A DNA stretch of 64,000 nt from Pseudomonas sp. CCI4.2 (GCF_034350045.1 NZ_CP133781.1:4450501-4514500); one strand, 5' to 3'; shown: positions 7,704 through 16,054, numbered from the stretch's first letter. A program made the numbers and translations. The notes: generated from the sequence alone by a model not told the origin.

Positions 7704-10653
7704 GTTCAAGTTCCCGATCAAGGTCTGAGCCACGATCATCGATCTGCGCCAGATAGGTGGTGCGCGGCCGGGTGTTCAGTTCTTCAAGCAACGTGTAATG
7801 GCGCGGGGATTGGCGGGCCTGACTCACGGCGCTGGCCGGGGCGTTGATGTCACCAAACTGGATGGCTTGGCTCGGGCACGTCTGTTGGCAGGCCGTGACC
7901 ACCTCGAACGTCGATTCCTGATGATCTTCACCGCCCTGCCCTGCGGCAATCCGTGAGTCAATTCGGGCGGCGCTGATGCGCTGGATGCAGTAGGTGCATT
8001 TTTCCATCACCCCACGGCCACGCACCGTGACTTGTGGGTTGCGTTGCGCCTGAATCGATGGCGCGGCATCGGCGCTCCAGTCGAACCAATTGAAACGCCG
8101 GACTTTGTAAGGGCAGTAAGACGCGCAGGTGCGGGTGCCGATGCAGCGGTTGTAAACCATCTGATTCAGGCCATCGCTACCGTGCACCGTGGCGTTCACC
8201 GGGCAGCCGGTTTCACAGGGCGCCTGTTCGCAGTGCATGCAGGGCAGCGGCTGAAATTTCGAGCGCGGCGCCTCAATGTCGCCCTGGTAATAGTGGTCGA
8301 TGCGCAGCCAGTGCATGGCACGCCCGTTCGCCACCTGTTCGGCACCCACCACGGCAATATTGTTTTCCGCCTGACAGGCCACCACACAGGCGTTGCACCC
8401 GGTACAAAGGTCCAGATCAATGACCATGCCCCACTGCGGACCGCTGCCTTTTACCGGGCGAAAGAGCGCCGGGCTATCAACAGTTGAAGGGTACAGCGTG
8501 GCGGGCGCTTCCTTCACCGGCACTGTCGCCGCCCGACGCGGCACGCTGAGGATCGGCGGCGTGTCGTTCGGCGCCAAGCGGTGGTGAGTCTGGGTACTGG
8601 CCAACGCGAACTGGCCGTCGACTTTTTGCACGGTGACTGCCGATGATGAACCGGGTGCCTGGGGACGAACCCAATAGCCCAAACCGTTGCCCACATGGCC
8701 TGCACGGCTACGCCCATAACCAACGTACAGCGCAACCACCTGATCAGCTTGCCCCGGTTCGACCCAGGCAGCGCCTTTGATCGATTGCCCCGGCAGCTCG
8801 ATTTGAAGTGCATCACCGTTGCTCAAGCCCATTCGTTCAGCCAGCGCGGGAGACACGCCAACTACGTTGCTCCAGGTCAATTTGCTGATGGGCTTGGGCA
8901 ACTCCTGGAGCCAGCCAAGGTTGGCAAACCGGCCATCCCAGACGCAAGCGTCGGGTTTTACCACTACCTCCAAATCGTCACTGTCGGCCTGCAATTGCAG
9001 GTTGACCGCCTGAGCCGTGGGCACGCTAACCGTGGGTGCCGCCGTGCCAATCCAGCCTTGGGACAACGCTTGATTCCACTGCGCCGCGTCCAATTGCTTC
9101 CAACTGTCGAGCACTTCGTTCAGGGCGTTTGTTTCGTTGCCCGTCAGCAGCAGCCCGATAAGTTGATGCAGGGTCCGGGTGGCGTACATCGGTTCTATTA
9201 ACGGCTGCACGATACAGGCGCTGCCGTCACTGCTTCGGGCATCACTCCAGCCGTCCAACGGGTGACTCAGCGGTAAATGCCAATGGCATTGCGCCGCGCT
9301 TTCGTCGTAATAAAGCCCGGCGTGCAGCCGTAGCGGCACGTGTTGCATGCGCTCAAGCAATGCCCATTCCGCTGGGGCTGTGTACAACGGATTGCAGTCG
9401 AGGAACATCAGGCATTCAACGTTGCCGGCAGCCAATGACTGCGCCAGCTCACCCAAGGTCAACCAACGGTCATCGTCGGCATAACCCAGCAACACCGGTG
9501 CTTGATACTCGACGGCCTGACTGTTGAGGGACTGATTCAAGCGCGCCACGGTGGCGTGTACATCAATCGGTGCGTGGCTGCCTGCACTGATCAAGCCGTG
9601 TCCCGGATGAGCTTTAAGTGCATTCACCGCTTGCGCAACCCACGCCTGCTGGGCGGAATCGAGGCGCGAGTCACCCCCCGGCGCTTGATTCAAACCACGG
9701 GCCAGCGCCAACGCCAAGTCAGCAATCCGCGACGGTGCTATTCGCAGGCGCTCGGTGGCGGCGGCGCCGGTCAAGCTGGGTACGCTTTGCGCCACGTACA
9801 GCAACGCGCTGCCCTGTCCTGAAGCGGCCGCCCTGCGTCGGCTCGCCCAACCGCGCTGGTGCAGCGTTTGCAACGGACCGGGACCGAGTAAATCGTCGTC
9901 GAGGCTGACAATGACCTGCGCTTGCTCCAAGTGCAAACGCGGGATCAAGGCTCGACCAAAAGCCTGGCGTGAGGCCTCGATACGCGCATCGTCAGCAAAG
10001 GGTTCAGCCTGATACAACGTTATCTGCGGCCAGCGCTGGCGTAACTCGCCAAGTTGCCGGGCCAAGGTCGGTGAGCTGCTGGCGCCACAGGCAATGTGGA
10101 AGCCGCGTCCGGCATTGGCATCCAGCGCCGATGCCATTTCGACCAGCCTGGTTTGAACATTCGCCCACGCAGTTTCGCGGCCCTTGAAGCGTGGCGCTTG
10201 GGAGCGATCCGGGTCATACAGCTGGAGAATCGCAGCTTGGGTAAACGCATCGCAGGTGCCGCCCGACAAGGGATGCTCTGGATTACCCTCAAGTTTGATC
10301 GGCCGCCCCGCCAGTGTCTTGCCTAACACCGGCTGTGCGTAACCACAAAACGCAATGGCGCTGGCGTACCACAAGGCGTTACCGGGCACCATTTGCTCCG
10401 GCTGCTCGACTCTGGCCACCGCTTCTTCCGGGGTTCGACCACACGCAGCAAGTCCGGCCATGGCCAACGACGCCGCCATCAGTTGCAGGAACCGGCGACG
10501 GTCGAGCAGTGGCGCAACACCGGGAAACTCAGCCTCGAACAAGGCCTTCGCTTGCGGGGTTTGCGCCAGGTCGTCCAGCCCCTGCCAATACGCCTGGCCA
10601 CCGAGCCCGGCCAGTCGCTCACGCAAGGCGGCGAAATCAAGGGCGTCGCTCAT
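7693..10653 (-). CDS. actB: Alternative complex III iron-sulfur subunit ActB (fused molybdopterin-oxidoreductase-like and ferredoxin domains)
   Basis: 986-aa periplasmic subunit. A twin-arginine signal lies internally at about residues 52-71 (DRRRFLQLMAAS ... LAAC), as usual for ActB, after a conserved cytoplasmic leader. Residues about 80-730 are a molybdopterin-oxidoreductase fold; ActB homologues of known structure carry no molybdenum cofactor there. Residues about 740-950 form a NrfC-like ferredoxin domain with four Cys clusters: CTGCNACVVAC, CMHCEQAPCETGC, CIGTRTCASYC and CTYCIQRI, with later CQQTCPSQA. Electrons flow from ActC through these centres to ActA. The stop overlaps actC by 11 bases; the start overlaps actA by 4. 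Full length for the fused form. Confidence 0.96.
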   Translation of the reverse strand: MSDALDFAALRERLAGLGGQAYWQGLDDLAQTPQAKALFEAEFPGVAPLLDRRRFLQLMAASLAMAGLAACGRTPEEAVARVEQPEQMVPGNALWYASAIAFCGYAQPVLGKTLAGRPIKLEGNPEHPLSGGTCDAFTQAAILQLYDPDRSQAPRFKGRETAWANVQTRLVEMASALDANAGRGFHIACGASSSPTLARQLGELRQRWPQITLYQAEPFADDARIEASRQAFGRALIPRLHLEQAQVIVSLDDDLLGPGPLQTLHQRGWASRRRAAASGQGSALLYVAQSVPSLTGAAATERLRIAPSRIADLALALARGLNQAPGGDSRLDSAQQAWVAQAVNALKAHPGHGLISAGSHAPIDVHATVARLNQSLNSQAVEYQAPVLLGYADDDRWLTLGELAQSLAAGNVECLMFLDCNPLYTAPAEWALLERMQHVPLRLHAGLYYDESAAQCHWHLPLSHPLDGWSDARSSDGSACIVQPLIEPMYATRTLHQLIGLLLTGNETNALNEVLDSWKQLDAAQWNQALSQGWIGTAAPTVSVPTAQAVNLQLQADSDDLEVVVKPDACVWDGRFANLGWLQELPKPISKLTWSNVVGVSPALAERMGLSNGDALQIELPGQSIKGAAWVEPGQADQVVALYVGYGRSRAGHVGNGLGYWVRPQAPGSSSAVTVQKVDGQFALASTQTHHRLAPNDTPPILSVPRRAATVPVKEAPATLYPSTVDSPALFRPVKGSGPQWGMVIDLDLCTGCNACVVACQAENNIAVVGAEQVANGRAMHWLRIDHYYQGDIEAPRSKFQPLPCMHCEQAPCETGCPVNATVHGSDGLNQMVYNRCIGTRTCASYCPYKVRRFNWFDWSADAAPSIQAQRNPQVTVRGRGVMEKCTYCIQRISAARIDSRIAAGQGGEDHQESTFEVVTACQQTCPSQAIQFGDINAPASAVSQARQSPRHYTLLEELNTRPRTTYLAQIDDRGSDLDRELEHGQ

Positions 10654-11306
10654 CGGTGACAGACCCCGCAGTCCGTCAGACCGACCGGGTTGATGTGATA
10701 GGCCTTCATCAATCGCTCACCCATCTGGCGCCGGTCTTCATCGGTGGACCAGTCCATTTGGGTCACCTGTTGCCGAGGACGAAGATTCGGCGCCGGATCT
10801 CGGTGACACGCCAGACACTGCCCCATGTTCAGCGGTTCGGACTTGCTCAACAGCGGCATGCGATCGACTGGGCCATGACAGCTAACGCAGGCGACGCCCG
10901 CCTGCACATGCACGGCGTGGTGGAAGTACACGTAATCCGGGAGTTTGGCCACGCGTTGCCAGTGCAGCGGAGTCCGGTCGCGCAAACTTCTGCGCAGTGG
11001 TTCCAGTACGTCACTGTCGGACCAGATCTGCGAATGGCAGGTCATGCAGGTGTAGGTCGGTGGAAAACCAGCCTGGGCCGAGGTTTCCACCGAGGCATGG
11101 CAATAGCGACAATCGATCCCTAACTCACCGGCATGGTGGGCGTGACTAAAGGGTATGGGCTGATCAACCACCCACCCACGGTCAGTCCGGTAATCTGAAC
11201 GATCCATAATCAAGGCCACGGCAAGCCCCCCTATAAGACCGACAAACGCGCTGAGTAAGCCCAGGCGCAGCCATGTATCGGCAGAACGGCTGAATACCTG
11301 CGTCAT
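10650..11306 (-). CDS. actA: Alternative complex III pentaheme cytochrome c subunit ActA
   Basis: 218 aa with one N-terminal membrane anchor (about residues 13-33) and five CxxCH heme c sites: CRYCH, CMTCH, CVSCH, CLACH and the near-terminal CGVCH. Additional His in PFSHAHHAGELG and VYFHHAVH are likely axial ligands. ActA collects electrons from the ActB iron-sulfur chain and feeds ActE or the caa3 oxidase. It is the first gene of the operon, and the next 400 bases upstream contain no gene, so the operon promoter should lie there. Five hemes is the family's normal count. Confidence 0.95.
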   Translation of the reverse strand: MTQVFSRSADTWLRLGLLSAFVGLIGGLAVALIMDRSDYRTDRGWVVDQPIPFSHAHHAGELGIDCRYCHASVETSAQAGFPPTYTCMTCHSQIWSDSDVLEPLRRSLRDRTPLHWQRVAKLPDYVYFHHAVHVQAGVACVSCHGPVDRMPLLSKSEPLNMGQCLACHRDPAPNLRPRQQVTQMDWSTDEDRRQMGERLMKAYHINPVGLTDCGVCHR

Positions 11307-11720
11307 TACGCGGTTCCGTTTTCAATCCCCTAAGCATTCGTCTATAGCGCACTCATATAGTTCTAACGATGACGGTATGTTTTAGTGAGGTGGTCAATCG
11401 CAGTAGGGCCATGGGAACATTAAGGACGCGCGCGCACAACGGTGCGCTACTGTTCGGCGCGGTAAAAGCAAAAGGGAGTTATAAAATCAAATCAACAGCA
11501 TGGACAAGGCGGAATATGAGTTCCGGCACTGCGTTGAAACGTTTAAGCCTGACGACAACAGAACGCGACGACCTGACACAGCTCACTGTAAAACTTATTT
11601 TCTAACGCCCTACCGCGACGTTCGCCGCACCCTCTGAAATAAAAGTATTTGACGTTCAGCAGTAGCACCATAGGTGTTCAAGCTTGGCCGTACTACGCGG
11701 ATCGGCCACACTGCGCGGGT
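11307..11720. other. Intergenic region upstream of the act-cox operon
   Basis: About 410 bases with no convincing gene. It must contain the promoter of the minus-strand actA operon, but I cannot point to a clear -35/-10 pair or an Anr/FNR-type box. A plus-strand frame at 11369-11605 lacks a ribosome binding site and protein-like composition. Confidence 0.5.
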
Positions 11721-11993
11721 TTACCCCGCTGTCGCTTGGACGGAGATCGGCAGCTGGCTGTTGTGAGCCAAGTCGTAGCGTAATTCAGCCACGAGGTCCG
11801 ATATATCTCTGCTGGTATTAAGTCTATTCAATGAGATACCTGTTACGCATAAATCCACCCGTTCGGAGTGATAATCAGATATCTGAACCGTCATTGAATA
11901 ATCAGGCGCAACAGTACAGGTGCAGCGTAACGGCAAAAAAGCGCGCTCAATAATGCCGCGCAGTTCCAACGTCGAAAGCCTGTATGCAATCAT
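11721..11993 (-). CDS. DUF1652 family protein
   Basis: 90-aa protein with the DUF1652 pattern ELRGIIERAFLPLRCTCTVAPDYSMTVQI, then RVDLCVTGISLNRLNTSRDISDLVAELRYDL. The family is widespread in Pseudomonas and uncharacterised. The start is ATG 11993, with an excellent Shine-Dalgarno (AAAGGAGG, 5 bases upstream); a GTG one codon earlier is too close to it. A second family member lies at 50626-50877. No signal peptide or membrane span, so cytoplasmic. Standalone gene. Confidence 0.88.
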   Translation of the reverse strand: MIAYRLSTLELRGIIERAFLPLRCTCTVAPDYSMTVQISDYHSERVDLCVTGISLNRLNTSRDISDLVAELRYDLAHNSQLPISVQATAG

Positions 11994-11996
11994 CAC

Positions 11997-12320
11997 TTCC
12001 TCCTTTAAAAAGGCAGTTAATAGTACTCACTCGCCAACCTCTAATTATAATTTTCGTGATCACGTCCAAATGCCGCCAATTAATCGGCGCCTTTTAAATG
12101 AACGTGTTTAAACTTTATACCCCACCCCCTTAGGTGATGCAACGGACACAACTGACGGGATATTTATCAAATGGACAGCACTGATGTATAGAATATATTG
12201 AAGAAACGTTTCTCCTACCGTTCCGTGCGTGATCCTTATAAACCCTATCTTTTTGGATGTGTTTTGTTTGGGAGCTGGAAAGAGCAAACGCTCTTTCCTC
12301 TCTCCATTCGTCGAGAAAAC
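11997..12320. other. Gene-free stretch
   Basis: About 320 bases, AT-richer than its surroundings. Apart from the Shine-Dalgarno of the DUF1652 gene at its left edge and presumably that gene's promoter, I see nothing I can assign. Confidence 0.5.
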
Positions 12321-12818
12321 TTACCGTTGTTCCGACAAGAATTCGGGCTTCTCAACGCGCAGATTGATTAGCGCTACCCGTGCGCCGTGTTTATCGACTC
12401 GCTCTTCAATGGAGAACGGTCGAAAACCCAGCTTGGGGTAAAACAACAGCCCCGGAACGTTGTGATTGAAGCATGAGGCGGTCAGTTCATGCGCTTCATG
12501 TTTATCAAACGCAATGTCCATCATGCAGCCAATCAAGTAACTGCCGACCCCGCGGGATCGATTACCCGGTTTGATGATCACGTTGCCCAACGAGCAGCGC
12601 CCACGGAATTCCCAGCGTGAGAGATTGGCAAAGCCGACCACCTGGCCGTCCATCTCGATAACCGTGGAATCGGAGCGGCTTTCGATGGCATCGCTGAGCT
12701 GGGCAGGCGTCAATGGATAACGGGCCTTGGAGAACATGTAAAACAACTCGTCGGCGCTCTGCGGAAAATCGCAGATCACAGCGATGTCTTTTTCTTCTAG
12801 GGGGCGATGAAGAAACAT
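12321..12818 (-). CDS. GNAT family N-acetyltransferase
   Basis: 165 aa beginning MFLHRPLEEKDIAVICDFPQ. The acetyl-CoA loop is recognisable at about residues 86-94 (NRSRGVGSYLIG, matching the R/Q-x-x-G-x-G/A motif), preceded by the beta-4 strand LGNVIIKPG and followed by the C-terminal NHNVPGLLFYPKLGFRPF that closes GNAT folds. Substrate unknown: the FANLSRWEFRGRCSLGNVIIKP core resembles the RimI/aminoglycoside-like class only in general. Monocistronic. Confidence 0.88.
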   Translation of the reverse strand: MFLHRPLEEKDIAVICDFPQSADELFYMFSKARYPLTPAQLSDAIESRSDSTVIEMDGQVVGFANLSRWEFRGRCSLGNVIIKPGNRSRGVGSYLIGCMMDIAFDKHEAHELTASCFNHNVPGLLFYPKLGFRPFSIEERVDKHGARVALINLRVEKPEFLSEQR

Positions 12819-13223
12819 GAGCGAGAAACCTCTTGAAGATCAGGAGCGGATGCTAACGGAAACTATATGCGAAAGATCAAAAAAAGCGCTGTCTCAGACT
12901 CGCTTCGCGCCGTGCACGGCGGCCTTCGGGTCAATGCGCTTCATCGACTTAAGATCGGACAGGGCTCAGCCCAGAGAATTCATGTCAGTCTTATTAAAAG
13001 ATATCAAAAATCGTGCCTTTCTTAAGTGGCCCAAACTTTGAGCAATGCATATCGCCCGCAGCAATAGCCTCTTCATTGCAAAATGCATGACCAAACAATT
13101 CGTTTATTTTTTTAACCAACTGATACGTAAGGAATTATTTTTAATTTCCAGGCTGGCACGACGGCTGCATTTCTTTTTTTGGAAAGTTGTAACAATCTTA
13201 TTCACGCATGGAAGAGAACAACA
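12819..13223. other. Gene-poor stretch upstream of the three-TM protein gene
   Basis: About 400 bases. Two short plus-strand frames (12817-13041 and 13045-13227) have neither ribosome binding sites nor recognisable protein character. The AT-rich segment 13080-13200 should contain the promoter for the gene starting at 13224. Confidence 0.45.
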
Positions 13224-13224
13224 A
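13217..13224 (+). promoter_or_regulatory. Possible Crc/Hfq catabolite-activity motif at the start codon
   Basis: The sequence AACAACAA, an AAnAANAA match, ends on the A of the ATG at 13224. Such motifs next to the start codon are bound by Hfq-Crc in Pseudomonas to block translation during growth on preferred carbon sources. Short motif, so chance is possible. Confidence 0.35.
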
Positions 13225-14189
13225 TGACCTTATCTTCAGGTAATTTCGCAACGGGCTCACAGGAGTCGGCAAGTGTTTCAGGCGTGTCTTGGGGCGCCAT
13301 ATTCGCCGGCGCGGCAGGCGCTGCGGCGCTGTCGCTGATTCTGGTCATTCTTGGGTTTGGCCTCGGTTTTTCAGCCGTATCGCCGTGGTCGGACAGCGGG
13401 ATGAGCGCCAAGGGGATTGGTATTTCAACGATTGTCTGGCTAGCAGTCACCCAAATCATCGCCTCGGGCATGGGTGGCTACATCGCCGGCCGTTTGCGCG
13501 TGAAATGGGCAAATATGCACGGCGACGAAGTCTACTTTCGCGATACTGCCCACGGATTTCTTGCTTGGGCCGTGGCAACCTTGGTCGCCGCGACATTGAT
13601 CGCCTCATCAGTGGGCAGCATGGTCAGTGGCGGCGTGCAGGCCGGTGCAAGTGCCGTGTCGGGGGTTGCGGGTGCGGCGACTCAAGCCGCAGGCAGTGCT
13701 GCCAGTAACAGCGGCGGCAGTGAGGATTCCGGCTACTTTATTGACAGCCTGTTCCGCGATGATCGCCCCGCCGGGGTCAGTGATGATGCTGCACATGGCG
13801 TGGTGTTTCGCATTTTCGCCAAAACCCTGAACAGCAAGGACGGCCAACTCAGTGCTGACGACCGCACGTACTTGGCGCAATTAATTGCGCAACGTACCAA
13901 CCTGAGCCAGGCCGATGCTCAGGCACGGGTTGATCAGGTTTACGGCCGGGCCCGTCAAGCGGTAGAAGATGCTAAAACCGCTGCGAAAAATGCGGCCGAC
14001 ACCGCCGCGAAAGTTGCCGCCTGGACGTCGCTGTGGATGTTCGTTGCGCTGCTGTGCGGTGCGTTCTTCGCCAGCTTCGCCGCAACCATGGGTGGCCGCC
14101 GCCGGGACGCTGTGGTGTACCTGAACGACGCCTCAACACTGGATCGCGAAGCCTATACCTCACCCACCAACATGCCACCGGTTCGTTAA
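13224..14189 (+). CDS. Multi-pass membrane protein of unknown function
   Basis: 321 aa from ATG 13224; a TTG 15 codons upstream is possible. Topology: a hydrophobic pair at about 20-42 (WGAIFAGAAGAAALSLILVILGFGLG) and 60-85, a third segment near 115-140, a Gly/Ala/Ser-rich linker, a hydrophilic domain at about 175-265 (DDRTYLAQLIAQRTNLSQADAQARVDQVYGRARQAVEDAKTAAKN split by an acidic region) and a final span at about 275-297. The Ala/Lys-rich helix before the last span could form a coiled coil. Similar proteins in Proteobacteria are annotated only as hypothetical or 'PhnA-like'. A 24-aa membrane peptide gene follows after 34 bases, probably in the same transcript. Confidence 0.8.
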   Translation: MTLSSGNFATGSQESASVSGVSWGAIFAGAAGAAALSLILVILGFGLGFSAVSPWSDSGMSAKGIGISTIVWLAVTQIIASGMGGYIAGRLRVKWANMHGDEVYFRDTAHGFLAWAVATLVAATLIASSVGSMVSGGVQAGASAVSGVAGAATQAAGSAASNSGGSEDSGYFIDSLFRDDRPAGVSDDAAHGVVFRIFAKTLNSKDGQLSADDRTYLAQLIAQRTNLSQADAQARVDQVYGRARQAVEDAKTAAKNAADTAAKVAAWTSLWMFVALLCGAFFASFAATMGGRRRDAVVYLNDASTLDREAYTSPTNMPPVR

Positions 14190-14223
14190 GCGACTGGATA
14201 CTTTCTAGCCAAGGAGAATCACC

Positions 14224-14298
14224 ATGCGTTCATTACTTCTGCTCTTTCTCGGTGTACCGATCCCTATCATCATTTTGATTGCGCTGTTCATGCACTGA
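14224..14298 (+). CDS. 24-residue membrane peptide
   Basis: A tiny open frame of 24 codons starting at ATG 14224 and ending with TGA at 14296. It begins MRSLLLLFLGVPIPIIILIA and ends LFMH, a single hydrophobic helix with a Pro-Ile-Pro kink. The Shine-Dalgarno AAGGAG lies 8 bases upstream, one of the best in the window, and a Rho-independent terminator follows 22 bases after the stop. Peptides of this pattern (LLxxLGVPIPIIILIALF) are recurrent in Pseudomonas and other Proteobacteria but have no known function. It lies 34 bases after the three-TM protein gene and is likely co-transcribed with it. Confidence 0.8.
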   Translation: MRSLLLLFLGVPIPIIILIALFMH

Positions 14299-14320
14299 TA
14301 TGTCAGGCTGAACACTCAAG

Positions 14321-14352
14321 GCCGCTTCTGCTGAACACGGAAGCGGCTTTAT
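14321..14352 (+). terminator. Rho-independent terminator after the 24-aa peptide gene
   Basis: Stem GCCGCTTC (14321-14328) pairs with GAAGCGGC (14340-14347), an 8-bp perfect GC-rich stem with an 11-base loop, followed by TTTATT. It ends the 13224-14298 transcript. Confidence 0.85.
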
Positions 14353-14389
14353 TGCGCGATTACAGACGATCTGCGGGCAGGCGGCCATC

Positions 14390-14449
14390 TGTAGCCAACG
14401 TGTTGGCGAAGGTCCTTCGGACCTATCGCAGCCTTCGGCAGCTCCTACA
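14390..14449. repeat. Intergenic palindromic (REP-like) element, type B
   Basis: Imperfect hairpin between TGTAGCCAACGTGTTGGCG and the GGCAGCTCCTACA end. The reverse complement matches 58796-58860 over about 65 bases, so the two are inverted copies of one element. Not coding. Confidence 0.75.
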
Positions 14450-14458
14450 GAATCTGTG

Positions 14459-14537
14459 CAGCGCCAAACCGTGGGACCGAATTTATTCGGGAAGGCTTCA
14501 GTCCTGACACCCTGCACCTCAAACCACACAAAGTGCC
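14459..14537. repeat. Composite intergenic repeat, type A, inverted copy of 44802-44880
   Basis: Contains the half-site GTGGGACCGAATTTATTCGG (type A palindrome) followed by a flank that matches, in reverse complement, the region after the DeoR-type gene at 44802-44880 over about 78 bases, including CAGTCCTGACACCCTGC. The conserved flank shows the mobile unit is larger than a bare palindrome. Confidence 0.7.
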
Positions 14538-14599
14538 ACCCAGTTTGCTGCGCGACAGCGCGGCGTCGAAGACGTGGCCCTCCTACAGGATGGGGGTTA

Positions 14600-15044
14600 C
14601 CGTTTCAAATCGTGGGCAATCGGCAAGTCGATGCTGCCGTCAAGGAAGCGGGTCGGGCCGTTGGCGTTGGGGTTGATATCGAACTGGAAGATCTCGGTGG
14701 GCAGCCACAAGGTGACAAATTGGGGGTGGAGACGCAGATGGCGGCGACGTCTGTGGCGATGGCGGCGATGGCGGAAGTTGGCGGGATTGCGGTGAGGCCA
14801 TTTCCTAGTGATTCCTGAACCATGCATCGGGTCTGCAGGACATATCGCTCCGTGCCTGAATTTGCTGCCCCAAGGGTCCCGCCTGGTCCCGTAGCTGTTT
14901 CGACTGATCCAAAAAATTGCGAATTGCCGCCAGCAGCTGTTCGCCGGTCGTAGCCTCGCTTCTGGCGGGCCACTTCTCTGATCCGCGTGAGAATTTGCTG
15001 TGCGTGTTCGCGAATCTGCAATGCTCAATACTTCGGATTTATCG
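14600..15044 (-). pseudogene. Possible decayed coding sequence beside the Hcp cassette
   Basis: No intact gene, but fragments in three minus-strand frames look coding: near 15040 a YNDKSEVLSI stretch, at 14805-15026 a 73-codon frame without a start (TTGEQLLAAIRNFLDQSKQL, then QQIQARSDMSCRPDAWF), and at 14600-14720 LWLPTEIFQFDINPNANGP. The order and orientation suggest a remnant broken by frameshifts, perhaps a former member of the Hcp effector/immunity cassette that ends at 15045. I could not identify the parent family, and the frames could be chance. Confidence 0.25.
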
Positions 15045-15254
15045 TTATACAACTGATTGGTTTAAGAGATAACTGCCTACGCCATGTAGAAGAGGGACAA
15101 ACATAAGGCAACAAAAGCTCACTGCTTTGTGAGTTTTCGTATTTCGCATCTGGTCCAGAAGTCCTGTCATTGCCATGATGAAGCAGATAATGGCAAAGGT
15201 TCCAAAGAGGTCGCTGTCGGCCAAGTGCATAAGGTACATTGGAAGTTCTATCAT
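15045..15254 (-). CDS. Two-span membrane protein, candidate immunity protein
   Basis: 69 aa beginning MIELPMYLMHLADSDLFGTF, with two hydrophobic segments (about 17-34 and 45-62) joined by a basic loop (LDQMRNTKTHKAV), giving a helical hairpin in the inner membrane. The start codon overlaps the stop of the upstream papain-like protein gene (ATGA), so the two are translationally coupled at a matched dose, as for toxin/immunity pairs. Immunity proteins to periplasm-acting type VI effectors are often small membrane or periplasmic proteins. No family recognised; the immunity role is inference from position and topology. Confidence 0.6.
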   Translation of the reverse strand: MIELPMYLMHLADSDLFGTFAIICFIMAMTGLLDQMRNTKTHKAVSFCCLMFVPLLHGVGSYLLNQSVV

Positions 15255-16054
15255 TTATTGAATTCCATGAAATTCCATCTGTAGAACTGAAATATTTTCA
15301 GAAAGTCATTAGTTGAGGTGCCTTTTGTCGTGTTGTGGTATCGCCAGCCGTCCTCAAGTTTTTCATAATGCCCGCTCTCGATCGACATTCCTGCATATCC
15401 GTCGCTCTGAGGGTCAGCCATATTTGATCCGAGCATTCTTTTGATGGTGGTTACGGGCCTGAAACTGGCGCCGCTGGTGTTGCCTTGTTTGATGCTTATC
15501 GTATTATCTGCGCGCTCTGTCACGATTTGGATGTGGTGGGCGATGCCGGTTGTTCTGTCATGAGCCTGGGCTAAGATATCCCCTTGGAGTAAATTGTCGA
15601 CATTGACAACAGACAGCGTGTTTTCTTCGACTCGCTGCATGTCGGGGGCACCAAAGGTCAGCATCACCATCTCCGAGAATCCATACATATGACTCAAGTA
15701 TCGATCGTGCTCTTGCGGCGTATAGAGCTCCATGTTTCGGTAAGTGCGTACACCTGTGCGAAGCTTGACCGGTAAACCCCGAGGCGTTGCGAATTCGCAC
15801 AAAATACGAATCGCAAAGTCTTCACACGTAAAGACATGATTTTTTATGGCACCGTCTTTACTCCAGTACCCCTCCTCCTCCAGTTTTTGAATGATTTTCG
15901 GGGTGCTGGTCTGGAAGTCGGAAATGAATGCGTCAGTCCAATGTCGCACAGTCTTCCAGAACACCTTCAATTTGACTTCACGTCCTTTGGTTTCAGAGGT
16001 GGGGGTCAATGCCACAGGACCCGTCTCTAAAACAGCTAGTGTCTCCAAATTCAC
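15251..16054 (-). CDS. Putative Hcp-linked effector with papain-like (NlpC/transglutaminase-type) catalytic pattern
   Basis: 267 aa from a GTG at 16054 with GGAGAG upstream; the start overlaps the preceding stop by 4 bases. After an N-terminal region with a helical WKTVRHWTDAFISDF segment, residues 72-95 read KNHVFTCEDFAIRILCEFA, a Cys (C77) at the start of a helix followed by Glu/Asp, as in papain-fold amidases and transglutaminase-like proteases. A His pair, H173/H174, lies in GIAHHIQIVTE, a strand position expected for the catalytic His, with QGDILAQAHD before it. Such enzymes cleave peptidoglycan stem peptides or protein amides. No signal peptide, which fits delivery by Hcp. The enzyme class is inferred from the Cys/His spacing; the family is not recognised. 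Confidence 0.6.
   Translation of the reverse strand: MNLETLAVLETGPVALTPTSETKGREVKLKVFWKTVRHWTDAFISDFQTSTPKIIQKLEEEGYWSKDGAIKNHVFTCEDFAIRILCEFATPRGLPVKLRTGVRTYRNMELYTPQEHDRYLSHMYGFSEMVMLTFGAPDMQRVEENTLSVVNVDNLLQGDILAQAHDRTTGIAHHIQIVTERADNTISIKQGNTSGASFRPVTTIKRMLGSNMADPQSDGYAGMSIESGHYEKLEDGWRYHNTTKGTSTNDFLKIFQFYRWNFMEFNK

Noticed and set aside
7693..10653. True molybdenum enzyme with formate dehydrogenase-like activity
   Set aside because: The fusion to ferredoxin clusters and the flanking act genes identify ActB, whose molybdopterin-like domain carries no metal cofactor in known structures.
11369..11605. Plus-strand frame of 78 codons upstream of actA
   Set aside because: No ribosome binding site, no recognisable domain and composition unlike real genes in the window.
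12817..13227. Two short plus-strand frames before the three-TM protein gene
   Set aside because: No Shine-Dalgarno, basic and low-complexity content, and overlap with the likely promoter region.
14597..15052. Single long minus-strand frame after the Hcp cassette as an intact gene
   Set aside because: Protein-like patches lie in three different frames, so no one frame is a convincing gene; reported as a decayed sequence instead.
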